From assembly GCF_900108955.1 (NCBI RefSeq), contig NZ_FNYA01000003.1:62001-126000 (forward strand): DNA of 64,000 nt, written 5' to 3'. Positions 44,072 through 53,486 of the stretch are shown in pieces (position 1 is the stretch's first letter; each line of letters opens with the position of its first letter). Under the pieces are notes generated by a model. It was given only the letters and a program-made list of their open reading frames with translations, ran no database searches and had not been told where the DNA came from. Made by a program: the position numbers and the translations under genes. The stretch is from Flavobacterium terrigena. GTDB taxonomy: Bacteria > Bacteroidota > Bacteroidia > Flavobacteriales > Flavobacteriaceae.

Positions 44072-45556
44072 ATGTCAATAAAAGCAATTGCCGCCAAAAT
44101 ATTAGCCAAAAAAACACACGCTCAAACTCAAAAATGGGTCAATAATCCTGTTGCAACTCAGCAAAAAGTTTTCGCAAATTTAATCCGTCAAGCGGAAAAA
44201 ACACAGTTTGGAAAGGATCATAATTTTTCGAATATCAAATCATTTCAAGATTTTGCCAAGCATGTTCCAGTGCGAGATTATGAACAATTGAAATCGTATG
44301 TAGAGAAAGTTGTCGCTGGAGAATCAGACATTTTATGGAAAGGCAAACCTTTATATTTTGCTAAAACATCAGGAACAACTTCAGGTGCGAAATACATTCC
44401 GCTAACGGCAGCATCGATGCCGTTTCATATTCAAGCTGCCAAAAACGCTATTTTGAGTTACATTCACGAAACGGGTAAAGCCGATTTTGTAGATGGAAAA
44501 ATGATTTTCTTACAAGGAAGTCCAGAAATGGAGGAAAAAAACGGAATCAAATTAGGTCGACTTTCTGGAATTGTAGCGCATTATGTTCCAAAATATTTAC
44601 AAAAAAACCGCTTGCCAAGTTGGGAAACTAATTGTATTGACGATTGGGAAACTAAAGTCGACGCGATCGTTGAAGAAACCTTTCATCAAAATATGTCGGT
44701 GATTTCAGGTATTCCAAGTTGGGTGCAAATGTATTTCGAAAAGTTAAAAACGAAAGCAAATAAACCAGTTGGTGACTTGTTTAAAAACTTCAATTTGTTC
44801 ATTTATGGTGGTGTAAATTATGAACCGTATCGCGCCAAGTTTGAACAATTAATCGGCAGAAAAGTCGATTCAATTGAATTGTTTCCAGCATCCGAAGGTT
44901 TTTTCGCCTATCAAGATTCTCAGAAAGAAAAAGGCATGTTGTTATTATTAAATTCAGGTATCTTTTATGAGTTTATAAAAGCAGATGAATTTTTTACAGA
45001 AAACCCTAAAAGACTGACAATTAAAGAAGTAGAAATTGGTGTAAATTATGTTTTGATTATTTCTACCAACGCCGGACTTTGGGCATACAATATTGGTGAT
45101 ACTATTGCGTTTACCTCTACAAAACCATATCGAATTATCGTCACAGGAAGAATCAAACATTATATTTCCGCTTTTGGCGAACATGTTATTGGTAAAGAAG
45201 TGGAAACCGCTTTGCAAAATGCGATTTTTGGAACAAATATTAGTGTTAACGAATTTACAGTTGCGCCACAAATTAATCCAAAAAACGGTTTACCTTATCA
45301 CGAATGGTTGATAGAATTTGATTCGGAACCAGAAGATTTAGAAGCTTTTGCATTAAAAATTGACGGAGAAATGCGCCAACAAAATGTGTATTACGACGAT
45401 TTGATAAAAGGTCATGTGTTGCGAACGCTTGTGATTACAAAAGTGACAAAAAATGGCTTTCAAGACTATATGAAATCGATAGGAAAATTAGGCGGACAAA
45501 ACAAATTACCACGATTGAGCAACGATAGAAAAATTGCCGATTTTTTTGAAGTGTAA
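44072..45556 (+). CDS. GH3 auxin-responsive-promoter family protein
   Basis: A 494-residue adenylate-forming enzyme of the GH3 family, with the ATP/AMP-binding motif YFAKTSGTTSGAKYIPLT (about 95-112), the second motif (ELFPASEGFFAYQ near 270) and the C-terminal YNIGDTIAFTS / ITGRIKHYISAFGEH region. Plant GH3 enzymes join amino acids to acyl acids; the bacterial substrates are largely unknown, and plant-hormone activity should not be assumed. It follows the degenerate M23 gene by 1 base, so the two are in one operon. Confidence 0.9.
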   Translation: MSIKAIAAKILAKKTHAQTQKWVNNPVATQQKVFANLIRQAEKTQFGKDHNFSNIKSFQDFAKHVPVRDYEQLKSYVEKVVAGESDILWKGKPLYFAKTSGTTSGAKYIPLTAASMPFHIQAAKNAILSYIHETGKADFVDGKMIFLQGSPEMEEKNGIKLGRLSGIVAHYVPKYLQKNRLPSWETNCIDDWETKVDAIVEETFHQNMSVISGIPSWVQMYFEKLKTKANKPVGDLFKNFNLFIYGGVNYEPYRAKFEQLIGRKVDSIELFPASEGFFAYQDSQKEKGMLLLLNSGIFYEFIKADEFFTENPKRLTIKEVEIGVNYVLIISTNAGLWAYNIGDTIAFTSTKPYRIIVTGRIKHYISAFGEHVIGKEVETALQNAIFGTNISVNEFTVAPQINPKNGLPYHEWLIEFDSEPEDLEAFALKIDGEMRQQNVYYDDLIKGHVLRTLVITKVTKNGFQDYMKSIGKLGGQNKLPRLSNDRKIADFFEV

Positions 45557-45620
45557 ATGAAGAAATTATTAATTTTCAGTAATAGAAATCGGTCTAAAAC
45601 TAACTAAAAAATAAATTTAT
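45557..45620. other. gap after the GH3 gene
   Basis: A short AT-rich spacer; nothing seen besides the promoter element that follows. No terminator is evident after GH3. Confidence 0.35.
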
Positions 45621-45628
45621 TACCTTTG
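45621..45628 (+). promoter_or_regulatory. promoter -7 element of the DUF6909 gene
   Basis: TACCTTTG, 21 bases before the ATG at 45650; no well-placed TTG. Confidence 0.5.
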
Positions 45629-45649
45629 TTGGTTATAAAATAGAAATTA

Positions 45650-47335
45650 ATGAAAGACATTAAGAACATTTCGCGCTCAAGAGCGCAAGAATCGTCGGCA
45701 GCTATCGAACGATTGTACATTACCATGCGTCACTTATTTAACAGAGGTTTTTACAAACCAATGGGAGTTTCAGGAGAAACTTTACGTGAAGCTTTATTAT
45801 CATTACGACCAGAAATTTATGGTTCCATTGCAGAAGAAAAAGTGGAGTTAAACGGATTGTTATACGTAATTGAGCGTTTACCAGTTGGTATCGAGCAATG
45901 CCGTTATATCAATTTAACGTCGGATGAAGGCTATGCCAATTCGCACTTTAAAGCGATTGTTCCACCAAAAAGAAGAAGAAATTGTTATCGTATTGACGAT
46001 GAGCAAATGAACATTGAAATTACACGTGGTCGTTCAGATATTTATGATATTCTAACGCACTTAACGTTCATTTTCATCGAATCACACAAAATTAAAAACA
46101 GAGTTTTAATTGACGATGAAGGTTTGGTTTCTCGCGATTGGCAAAAACTAGAACAATTTGCCCTTCAAACAAAAAAATTCACACAGGTAGAAAGAGAAGT
46201 TGCGATGTCGCACGTGTCTAGCGTGTTGGGAAGAACATTTGCAGAAGTTCAAGATATTTATGACGGATTTGCTACTACTGAAGCACCAGAACGTTTTTTA
46301 CAAATTGTATATTGGTTAGGAAAAATTGCTATCGAAGAAATTGTAGATAACAACAAACGTACGATTACATTTAGTCCCATTTTAAGAGAAAGATTAGGAC
46401 ATCATATTTATGGTGAAATTTGGGCAAACAATATTAAAGAAACGCTTAGCGCGAACAATTTATTAGAAAGACCCATTCATATTATTAGTGCGAACATGCA
46501 TAGTGTAATGAATTCGGTTTTTGCACCAGCAGTTTTAGCTACGAAATATAAAGGAAAAGAAGCCTTTCAAATTTACGAAGATTTAAGCGGTTCCAACAAC
46601 AAAGATTTGCGTAAAAAAGTAGAAGATGTTGCGTTACAACACGGAATGATTTCACTACCTGACACTTCAGGAACAAACATTGACGTACAAATTTTTGATA
46701 CCGCAAAATTCGATTGGAAAAAAACAGCATTTCCATCAGCAGCTATAAAAGATAAACCAGTACTTATTGTAATGGATTATGCTTTTGGTGAGCAAGCGTA
46801 CGAAACTATTGACGAGTTATTAAAACCATATAAAGTAGGAAAAACAAAAACATTATTAAATGTAGAATCAGTTTCTATAATGGGTAAAGCTGGAATTTTA
46901 GAAGGTGGAAAAGGAGATATTATGATCCCTAACGCCCACGTGAATGAAGGAACAGCTGATAACTATCCGTTTGAAAACGAATTAACCAAAGAAATGTTCG
47001 AAGGAAACGGAATTCCTGTTTTTGCTGGACCAATGATTACAGTTTTAGGAACGTCTTTACAAAACAGAGAATTACTGAAGTTTTTCTACGAATCTACTTG
47101 GGAAGCCATTGGTTTAGAAATGGAAGGTTCGTATTATCAAAAAGCCATTCAATCGGCATCAAGAATTAGAAGAAGCATCAACCCGAATGTAAAAGTAAGA
47201 TATGCTTATTATGCTTCGGATAATCCTTTAGAAACAGGAAGTACATTAGCTTCTGGAGGTTTAGGAACAACAGGTGTAAAACCAACTTATTTGATTACTA
47301 TTAAAATACTAGAACAAATTTTTAACGTAAAATAA
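45650..47335 (+). CDS. DUF6909 family protein with nucleoside-phosphorylase-like C-terminal motifs
   Basis: A 561-residue cytoplasmic protein conserved in Flavobacteria and matched from memory to DUF6909. The N-terminal half is helical and charged. The C-terminal half carries IGLEMEGSYYQKA (EME at 490-492) and YYASDNP (Ser523-Asp524), which resemble the purine-binding MExE-type and catalytic SD motifs of the MTAN/PNP/AMP-nucleosidase superfamily, along with a glycine-rich KAGILEGGKGDIMIP segment. This suggests nucleotide or nucleoside binding; it is inference. It precedes the polysaccharide locus by 4 bases, so it may be co-transcribed with the Wzz-like gene. Confidence 0.75.
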   Translation: MKDIKNISRSRAQESSAAIERLYITMRHLFNRGFYKPMGVSGETLREALLSLRPEIYGSIAEEKVELNGLLYVIERLPVGIEQCRYINLTSDEGYANSHFKAIVPPKRRRNCYRIDDEQMNIEITRGRSDIYDILTHLTFIFIESHKIKNRVLIDDEGLVSRDWQKLEQFALQTKKFTQVEREVAMSHVSSVLGRTFAEVQDIYDGFATTEAPERFLQIVYWLGKIAIEEIVDNNKRTITFSPILRERLGHHIYGEIWANNIKETLSANNLLERPIHIISANMHSVMNSVFAPAVLATKYKGKEAFQIYEDLSGSNNKDLRKKVEDVALQHGMISLPDTSGTNIDVQIFDTAKFDWKKTAFPSAAIKDKPVLIVMDYAFGEQAYETIDELLKPYKVGKTKTLLNVESVSIMGKAGILEGGKGDIMIPNAHVNEGTADNYPFENELTKEMFEGNGIPVFAGPMITVLGTSLQNRELLKFFYESTWEAIGLEMEGSYYQKAIQSASRIRRSINPNVKVRYAYYASDNPLETGSTLASGGLGTTGVKPTYLITIKILEQIFNVK

Positions 47336-47339
47336 AAAA

Positions 47340-48296
47340 ATGAGCACAAATTCTCAAGAGCAAGAAATTGATTTAAGCCAAATCGGAAAAAGTATTTCAA
47401 AAGCATTTCAAAACGTTATTAATAAATGTTTCGATTTGTTATTTTTCATTCAAAAGAAAGTAATAATAATTGGCGCTTTATTTATTTTAGGTATTGGTTT
47501 AGGGTTTTATTTAGATAAAGAACCAAACTATACAAGTGATGTTGTTGTTATTCCAAATTTCGGAAGTAATGAATATTTATACGATAAAGTAAATTTAATC
47601 TCTTTAAAATTAATTGAAAAAGACGAAGCTTTCTTTAAAGCTATTGGAATTTCTAATATTAAAGATATCAATTCAATTGATATTCAACCTATAACTGGAA
47701 TTTATAATTTTATTAATTCGGAAAACCAAAAAGAAAATTTTGAATTAATCAAATTAATGGCTGAAGATGGAGATATTGAAAAAATCATTAAAGATGATGT
47801 AACTAGTAGAAATTACTATTTGCACAATATAAATATCAAAACAACTATTGCTTACGAAAAGAAAGATTTGGTTGAACCACTTTTAAAATATTTACAACAA
47901 ACAGATTATTTTACAAAACTTCAAAAAGTCTATCAAAATAATTTAGTTGAAAAAATTGAGGCAAATAAACTTTTAATTACTCAAATAGATCAAATTATTT
48001 TAAACTTAACTCAGAATAAAACAACAGGCGGAGTTTCTATTTCAGAAAACACAGGATTAAATGATTTAATTCAAAAGAAAGATGAATTAATTTCTGAAAA
48101 TCAAAGATTAGCTATCCATAATTTGGAATACGATAAGATAGTAAAAGATCAAAATATTTCTTTGAACCAAATGAATACAAAAGGTGTAAACAATAAGATG
48201 AAATTAATTTTACCATTTTTATTTGTACTATTGTATTTATTAGGATATACATTTACTCAATTATATAAAAAACAAAAACAACGCGTTCAATCATAA
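47340..48296 (+). CDS. Wzz-like polysaccharide chain-length/co-polymerase protein
   Basis: A 318-residue inner-membrane protein with two membrane segments (about 41-57 and 288-307) flanking a long periplasmic region with a coiled coil (about 185-275), the architecture of Wzz polysaccharide co-polymerases. A KxxPxxPxx motif typical of TM2 is not obvious. It opens the polysaccharide locus, 4 bases after the DUF6909 gene, and its stop overlaps the rfbB start (TAATG). It likely sets the chain length of the O-antigen or capsule made by the genes that follow. Confidence 0.75.
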   Translation: MSTNSQEQEIDLSQIGKSISKAFQNVINKCFDLLFFIQKKVIIIGALFILGIGLGFYLDKEPNYTSDVVVIPNFGSNEYLYDKVNLISLKLIEKDEAFFKAIGISNIKDINSIDIQPITGIYNFINSENQKENFELIKLMAEDGDIEKIIKDDVTSRNYYLHNINIKTTIAYEKKDLVEPLLKYLQQTDYFTKLQKVYQNNLVEKIEANKLLITQIDQIILNLTQNKTTGGVSISENTGLNDLIQKKDELISENQRLAIHNLEYDKIVKDQNISLNQMNTKGVNNKMKLILPFLFVLLYLLGYTFTQLYKKQKQRVQS

Positions 48297-49306
48297 TGAA
48301 AAATATTTTAGTAACAGGCGGAGCAGGCTTTATTGGAGCTAATTTTGTTCCTTATTTTATAGAAAATAATCCAGAATATCATTTAGTAAATTTAGATGCA
48401 TTAACCTATGCAGGAAATTTAGAAAATGTTTCGGAAGTGGAAAATCATGAACGTTACACTTTTGTAAAAGGTGATATTGTTGACGGGGATTTTGTTAGAA
48501 ATTTATTCGACAAATACCAATTTCACGATGTCATTCACTTTGCTGCGGAAAGTCATGTTGATAATTCTATTTCTGGTCCAGAAGCTTTTATCAAAACGAA
48601 TGTTTTAGGAACGTTTAATTTATTAGACACGGCTAGAAAATTATGGATGTCGGCTCCAAATCAGTATAATGAAGCATTCAAAAACGCTCGTTTTCACCAC
48701 GTTTCTACAGATGAGGTTTACGGAACATTAGGCGAAACCGGTTTGTTTGAAGAAACAACACCATATGCGCCAAATAGTCCTTATTCTGCTTCTAAAGCAG
48801 GTTCAGATATGATTGTAAGAAGTTATTTTCATACGTATGGAATGAATGTAGTGACTACAAATTGTTCTAACAATTACGGACCAAAACAACATAACGAGAA
48901 GTTAATCCCAACCATTATTCGTAAAGCAATAACTGGAGAAAACATCCCAATTTATGGCGATGGGAAAAACGTACGCGATTGGTTATATGTTTTAGATCAC
49001 TGTAAAGGAATTGAACTGGCTTTCAAAAAAGGAGTTTCTGGTGAAACGTATAATATTGGTGGAAGAAACGAACGTAATAATTTACAAATTGTAGATAGAG
49101 TTTGTGCCATTTTAGATGAATTAAAACCAAAAGAATCTGGAAGTTATAAAGACCAAATTACATTTGTAAAAGACAGACCTGGTCACGATTTACGTTACGC
49201 CATTGATGCCACAAAAATTGAAAATGAATTAGGTTGGAAAGCCGATGAAAATTTCGACACAGGAATTGTAAAAACCATCGAGTGGTATTTAAAAAAGTTC
49301 AATTAA
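48296..49306 (+). CDS. rfbB: dTDP-glucose 4,6-dehydratase
   Basis: A 336-residue extended SDR that makes dTDP-4-keto-6-deoxyglucose. NAD-binding GGAGFIG lies at 8-14, the family motif STDEVYG at 137-143 (Thr138, Asp139, Glu140), and the catalytic Tyr163 and Lys167 in YSASK. Its product can feed both the rhamnose genes (rfbC, rfbD) and the RffA-like aminotransferase downstream. It is coupled to the Wzz-like gene by a TAATG overlap. Confidence 0.96.
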   Translation: MKNILVTGGAGFIGANFVPYFIENNPEYHLVNLDALTYAGNLENVSEVENHERYTFVKGDIVDGDFVRNLFDKYQFHDVIHFAAESHVDNSISGPEAFIKTNVLGTFNLLDTARKLWMSAPNQYNEAFKNARFHHVSTDEVYGTLGETGLFEETTPYAPNSPYSASKAGSDMIVRSYFHTYGMNVVTTNCSNNYGPKQHNEKLIPTIIRKAITGENIPIYGDGKNVRDWLYVLDHCKGIELAFKKGVSGETYNIGGRNERNNLQIVDRVCAILDELKPKESGSYKDQITFVKDRPGHDLRYAIDATKIENELGWKADENFDTGIVKTIEWYLKKFN

Positions 49307-49335
49307 TAAACAATTGATTAGCTAAACAAGAATAT

Positions 49336-50193
49336 ATGAAAGGAATTATATTAGCCGGTGGCTCAGGAACACGTTTACATCCATTAACTTTAGCAGTTAG
49401 TAAGCAATTGATGCCTATTTACGATAAACCAATGATTTACTATCCCTTATCAACTTTGATGTGGGCTGGAATTAGCGAAATATTAATCATTTCTACACCA
49501 CACGATTTACCATTATTTCAACATTTGTTGGGAGACGGAAGCAGCTTAGGTTGTCGTTTTGAATATGCCGTACAAGAACATCCAAACGGATTAGCGGAAG
49601 CGTTCATTATTGGGAAAGAATTTGTTGGTGATGATAAAGTGGCGCTAGTTTTAGGAGATAATATTTTCTACGGAACAGGTTTAGCAGAATTGCTTCAAGC
49701 GAACAATAATCCAGATGGTGGAATTGTTTATGCGTATCACGTGCATGACCCAGAACGTTATGGTGTAGTAGAATTTGATAACAGCGGAAAAGTACTTTCT
49801 ATTGAAGAAAAACCAGCTGAACCAAAATCAAATTACGCGGTTCCAGGAATTTATTTCTATGATAATTCTGTGTTAGAAATTGCAGCGAATATTAAACCAA
49901 GTCACCGTGGTGAATTGGAAATTACGGATATCAATAAAGCCTATTTAGAACAAGGAAAATTAAAAGTGAGTATTTTAGATAGAGGAACAGCTTGGTTAGA
50001 CACAGGAACGTTTCAATCATTAATGCAAGCAGGACAATTTGTTCAAGTAATTGAAGAACGTCAAGGATTAAAAATTGGAGCAATTGAAGAAGCCGCATAT
50101 AAAATGGGATTCATTAATGCGGAACAATTGAAAAAATTAGCCCAACCTCTATTAAAAAGCGGTTACGGAACTCATTTGATGAGTATTATATAA
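49336..50193 (+). CDS. rfbA: glucose-1-phosphate thymidylyltransferase
   Basis: A 285-residue nucleotidyltransferase that makes dTDP-glucose from dTTP and glucose 1-phosphate. The signature [16 protein letters not shown] lies at the N-terminus, with [21 protein letters not shown] and the EEKP segment of the active site. Its length is typical for RmlA. It lies 29 bases after rfbB and 43 bases before rfbC, with a dispersed repeat in the latter gap. Confidence 0.96.
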   Translation: MKGIILAGGSGTRLHPLTLAVSKQLMPIYDKPMIYYPLSTLMWAGISEILIISTPHDLPLFQHLLGDGSSLGCRFEYAVQEHPNGLAEAFIIGKEFVGDDKVALVLGDNIFYGTGLAELLQANNNPDGGIVYAYHVHDPERYGVVEFDNSGKVLSIEEKPAEPKSNYAVPGIYFYDNSVLEIAANIKPSHRGELEITDINKAYLEQGKLKVSILDRGTAWLDTGTFQSLMQAGQFVQVIEERQGLKIGAIEEAAYKMGFINAEQLKKLAQPLLKSGYGTHLMSII

Positions 50194-50198
50194 ATAAA

Positions 50199-50222
50199 TG
50201 TCATGCTGAGCTTGTCGAAGCA
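50199..50222. repeat. dispersed repeat, copy 3
   Basis: TGTCATGCTGAGCTTGTCGA followed by AGCA, in the rfbA-rfbC gap, in the orientation opposite to copies 1 and 2. Confidence 0.7.
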
Positions 50223-50236
50223 TTTTATGAAATAGA

Positions 50237-50788
50237 ATGAAATTTACAGAAACTAAATTAAAAGGATGTTTCATCCTTGAACCAAAAATAATAAAAGACG
50301 AACGTGGCTACTTCATGGAAAGTTTCAATGAGAAAACTTTTGCTGAAGGCGTAGGTCAAAAAGTAACTTTTGTACAAGACAATCAGTCGTTTTCTACAAA
50401 AGGTGTGTTGCGTGGTTTACATTACCAAACTGGCGAATATGCTCAAGCCAAATTAGTGCGAGTTTTACATGGTGAAGTTTTAGATGTGGCGGTCGATTTA
50501 AGACCCAACTCTCCAACTTTCGGACAATATGAAACCGCATTTTTATCAGCAGAAAATCAAACGCAATTTTTTATTCCTAGAGGTTTTGCTCATGGTTTTT
50601 TAGTGTTGAGTGAAACCGCGACTTTCTTTTACAAGTGCGATAATTTCTATAACAAAGAATCAGAAGGCGGTTTGTTATTTAACGATTCAACCGTAAATAT
50701 CGATTGGAATTTTCCAATTGAAGAACTGATTATTTCAGAAAAAGACACCATTTTACCCACTTTAGAAAAAGCAAAAAAAGTATGGTAG
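50237..50788 (+). CDS. rfbC: dTDP-4-dehydrorhamnose 3,5-epimerase
   Basis: A 183-residue cupin-fold epimerase. Conserved residues are visible: RGLHYQ with the catalytic His near residue 60, the basic KLVRVLHGEVLDVAVDLR strand, FIPRGFAHGFLVLS, and a Tyr in FFYKCDNFYNKESEGG. It acts on the rfbB product to give dTDP-4-keto-rhamnose for rfbD. Its stop overlaps rfbD by 7 bases. Confidence 0.95.
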   Translation: MKFTETKLKGCFILEPKIIKDERGYFMESFNEKTFAEGVGQKVTFVQDNQSFSTKGVLRGLHYQTGEYAQAKLVRVLHGEVLDVAVDLRPNSPTFGQYETAFLSAENQTQFFIPRGFAHGFLVLSETATFFYKCDNFYNKESEGGLLFNDSTVNIDWNFPIEELIISEKDTILPTLEKAKKVW

Positions 50789-51681
50789 TTTTAGTAACTG
50801 GCGCGAACGGACAATTAGGACAAGCTATTCAGTCGATTGTGGGAAATTATCCTTCAATCGATTTTGTGTTTTGTTCCTCATCAGAATTAAACATAACTGA
50901 TAAAAGTAATTGTGAAACCGTTTTCGAAAAATACAAACCTAATTTTTGCATAAACGCAGCCGCTTACACAGCCGTTGATAAAGCAGAATCGGAACCAGAA
51001 AAAGCATTTTCTATAAATGTAACAGGCGCACAAAATATCGCTGAGGTTTGTAAAATCCATGATACCATATTATTACACGTTTCAACAGATTTCGTTTTTG
51101 ATGCCAAATTCGTAGATGGAATTGCTTATTACGATAGAGAATTAAGATTACCACTTAAAAGCGAAAAGGGATTAACAGAAACTGATGTGCCTTTTCCAGC
51201 AGGAGTTTACGGATTAACCAAATTACAGGGTGAACAAGCCATAGAAAGTACTTGGGAAAAGCATTTTATTGTTCGAACTTCTTGGGTTTATTCACAATTT
51301 GCCAATAACTTCATGAAGACTATGTTACGATTGGCTTCTGAAAGAGACAGTTTATCTGTTGTTGCAGACCAAATCGGAACACCAACAAACGCAGTAGATT
51401 TAGCAGAGGCATTATTAAAAATAATAACTTCTTCTCAGAATGAGCCTATCGAAGTCTATGGTATTTACAATTTCAGCAACGAAGGACAATGTTCTTGGTA
51501 CGATTTTGCCGCAGAAATATTCAGAGTAAATAACGTTTCCATAAATTTACAACCTATTCCAACATCTGCTTATCCAACTCCAGCTAAAAGACCAGCATAT
51601 AGTGTTTTGGATAAAAGTAAAATAAAAAAAGTTTTTGGTATTGAGATTAAGAATTGGGAAGATAGTCTAAAAAAATTTTGA
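50782..51681 (+). CDS. rfbD: dTDP-4-dehydrorhamnose reductase
   Basis: A 299-residue SDR completing dTDP-L-rhamnose. TGANGQLGQA near the N-terminus binds NAD(P)H; the catalytic pair is in YGLTKLQGE (Tyr/Lys). Near residues 216-224, SSQNEPIEV interrupts the usual short link before YGIYNFSNEG, and the DNA there (51435-51456) resembles the dispersed repeat, so part of this loop seems to derive from a repeat insertion that kept the frame. The 3' end is duplicated in degenerate form at 56887-56978. It overlaps the next gene by 4 bases. Confidence 0.94.
   Translation: MVVLVTGANGQLGQAIQSIVGNYPSIDFVFCSSSELNITDKSNCETVFEKYKPNFCINAAAYTAVDKAESEPEKAFSINVTGAQNIAEVCKIHDTILLHVSTDFVFDAKFVDGIAYYDRELRLPLKSEKGLTETDVPFPAGVYGLTKLQGEQAIESTWEKHFIVRTSWVYSQFANNFMKTMLRLASERDSLSVVADQIGTPTNAVDLAEALLKIITSSQNEPIEVYGIYNFSNEGQCSWYDFAAEIFRVNNVSINLQPIPTSAYPTPAKRPAYSVLDKSKIKKVFGIEIKNWEDSLKKF
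51435..51456. repeat. diverged dispersed-repeat copy within rfbD
   Basis: TCAGAATGAGCCTATCGAAG within rfbD shares the TGAGC and TCGAAG cores with the other copies. It encodes part of SQNEPIEV without breaking the frame. Confidence 0.5.
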
Positions 51682-52526
51682 AAAAAATAGCAATCATTGG
51701 TGCAAATAGTATTTTAGCACAAGCCATATATAATAAGCTAAGCATTAATAATGATGTCTTACAGGTTTATAATACAAGAAAAGATAGAATAAAAAATCAA
51801 AACAATCTTGAGACGATTTCCGATTTCTTATCAAAAAAGGAAAAATTTCACACCATTTATTTTTTGAGTTCAGTTATCGATTTTAATGAATCTAGAGAAA
51901 GTATTCAAAACATATTTGAAACCAACGTTAATCTTTTAGCGCAGATTTCAGAAAATTTTCCAGAATCAAAAATAATACACGCTTCATCAGTTTCGGTTTA
52001 TAAAAACAATCAAAAAGAAATAACTGAAAACAGTGAATTAAACCCACAAAGCAGTTATTCCATATCAAAAATTTGGGCAGAAAAAATAACAAATAACCAT
52101 GTTGGAGGCGGTATAAACATTAGAATATCATCATTATTTGGTGAAAACATGAACCAGACTACTTTCTTACCAAAAGTAATTCAGAACGCTATTAATACTA
52201 AAGAAATTATTATTTTTGGAGACGGTTCAAGAAAACAGAATTATATTTCAGAAACCGAAGCAGCAGAATACTTTTGTGCTGCATTAGATTATAAAGAAAA
52301 TGGAACCTTTTTGGCTGTAAACTCAAAATCGTATTCTAATTTAGAAGTAGCGCAAATCATACAACAAAAATTAAAAGGAACAACGTTGAAATTTACTGGA
52401 ATTGATGAATCTCCAAGTTTTATTTACGACAACAACCAAACCAAAACAGAATTAAAAATTACAGAAGAATATCCTTTTAGCAATTCTTTATCAACTTTAA
52501 TAGAATGGACACAAAAACAGTTTTAG
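51678..52526 (+). CDS. NAD(P)-dependent SDR-family sugar epimerase/dehydratase
   Basis: A 282-residue extended SDR starting with a TTG at 51678. The nucleotide-binding loop is atypical (IIGANSILAQAI), the catalytic pair is Tyr/Lys in YSISKIWAEK (about 130-139) and HASSVSVYK supplies the upstream Ser. The substrate is unknown. It overlaps rfbD (4 bases) and the ATP-grasp gene (22 bases), so translation is coupled. It is the first gene inside the block bracketed by rfbD-end copies. Confidence 0.82.
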   Translation: MKKIAIIGANSILAQAIYNKLSINNDVLQVYNTRKDRIKNQNNLETISDFLSKKEKFHTIYFLSSVIDFNESRESIQNIFETNVNLLAQISENFPESKIIHASSVSVYKNNQKEITENSELNPQSSYSISKIWAEKITNNHVGGGINIRISSLFGENMNQTTFLPKVIQNAINTKEIIIFGDGSRKQNYISETEAAEYFCAALDYKENGTFLAVNSKSYSNLEVAQIIQQKLKGTTLKFTGIDESPSFIYDNNQTKTELKITEEYPFSNSLSTLIEWTQKQF

Positions 52527-53482
52527 TAACAGGAATAGGTGGTAATGTAGGGCAAGGAATTCTTAGAAATATAGATTCATTGAACTTGCCAATTAACATC
52601 ATTGGTTGTGATATTGCCAGTTTTACTCCTGGAAACCATTTATGTCATAAAACCTATAAAGTTCCCTATTCATACGATGAAAATTACATTTCAGAAATAA
52701 ATAAAATTATTGAAGCAGAAAAAATTGATCTTATAATTCCATCAACGGATTATGAGGTTTATTATTTAGCATTAAATAAATCAGAGTTAAAAACTAAAAT
52801 AATTACTTGCGATAAAGAAGTCACAAAATTATTTTTAGACAAATATTTGACCTATAATTATTTTTCAGAAAACAATATCCCGTTTTCAAAGTCATGGTTA
52901 CCAAAAGACTATGATTTTTCTTGTGAAAGTATCATTGCGAAACCAAGAGAAGGTAGAGGATCAAGAGGGATTGTAAAAAACCCAAAAGACCTTTCTGTTT
53001 TTGGAGACGATTATATGATTCAGCCGCTCCATGAAGGAATTGAAATTACAACAGCAGTTTACGTTAACAAACACGGAAAACTACATGGTATTTTCTCCAT
53101 GGAACGTAAATTAGAAAACGGAACAACTTCACAGACTATCGTAAATGATACTTACGATGAAAAATTTAAAGAAATAATTCAAAAAATTATAGATTTAGGT
53201 GGAATTCGTGGTAGTATAAACTTACAAAGTATCGTTGATGAAGAAGGAAATATTTATCCTTTTGAAGTAAACTGTAGAATATCTGGAACAAATTCTATCC
53301 GTCACCAATTTGGTTTTCAAGATGTAAAATATACCATTCAGGAATATTTGTTGGACCAAGAAGCAGACCAGATTAAACCAATAAAAGGAATTGCTACCAG
53401 AATTTTATTAGATGTAATTTATCCTGAAGCCACCAATTTCGACGACCTAAATAACAAATCTGCAAAACACAGTATTTATTAA
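52505..53482 (+). CDS. ATP-grasp family ligase of the polysaccharide locus
   Basis: A 325-residue protein with an N-terminal Rossmann-like domain (VTGIGGNVGQGILRN) and a central/C-terminal ATP-grasp domain: SIIAKPREGRGSRGI (about 140-155), DYMIQPLHEGIEITTAV and the metal-binding PFEVNCRISGTN (about 258-269). Such carbamoyl-phosphate-synthase-like ligases activate a carboxylate with ATP and join it to an amine or other nucleophile. In a glycan locus it may add an amino acid to a sugar acid or make a small acyl donor; this is inference. It is coupled to the SDR gene upstream and lies 4 bases before the HAD gene. Confidence 0.85.
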   Translation: MDTKTVLVTGIGGNVGQGILRNIDSLNLPINIIGCDIASFTPGNHLCHKTYKVPYSYDENYISEINKIIEAEKIDLIIPSTDYEVYYLALNKSELKTKIITCDKEVTKLFLDKYLTYNYFSENNIPFSKSWLPKDYDFSCESIIAKPREGRGSRGIVKNPKDLSVFGDDYMIQPLHEGIEITTAVYVNKHGKLHGIFSMERKLENGTTSQTIVNDTYDEKFKEIIQKIIDLGGIRGSINLQSIVDEEGNIYPFEVNCRISGTNSIRHQFGFQDVKYTIQEYLLDQEADQIKPIKGIATRILLDVIYPEATNFDDLNNKSAKHSIY

Positions 53483-53486
53483 AAAA

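Noticed and set aside
44072..45556. Auxin conjugation by the GH3 protein
   Set aside because: GH3 proteins are widespread in Bacteroidetes without plant links; no substrate residue evidence is visible.
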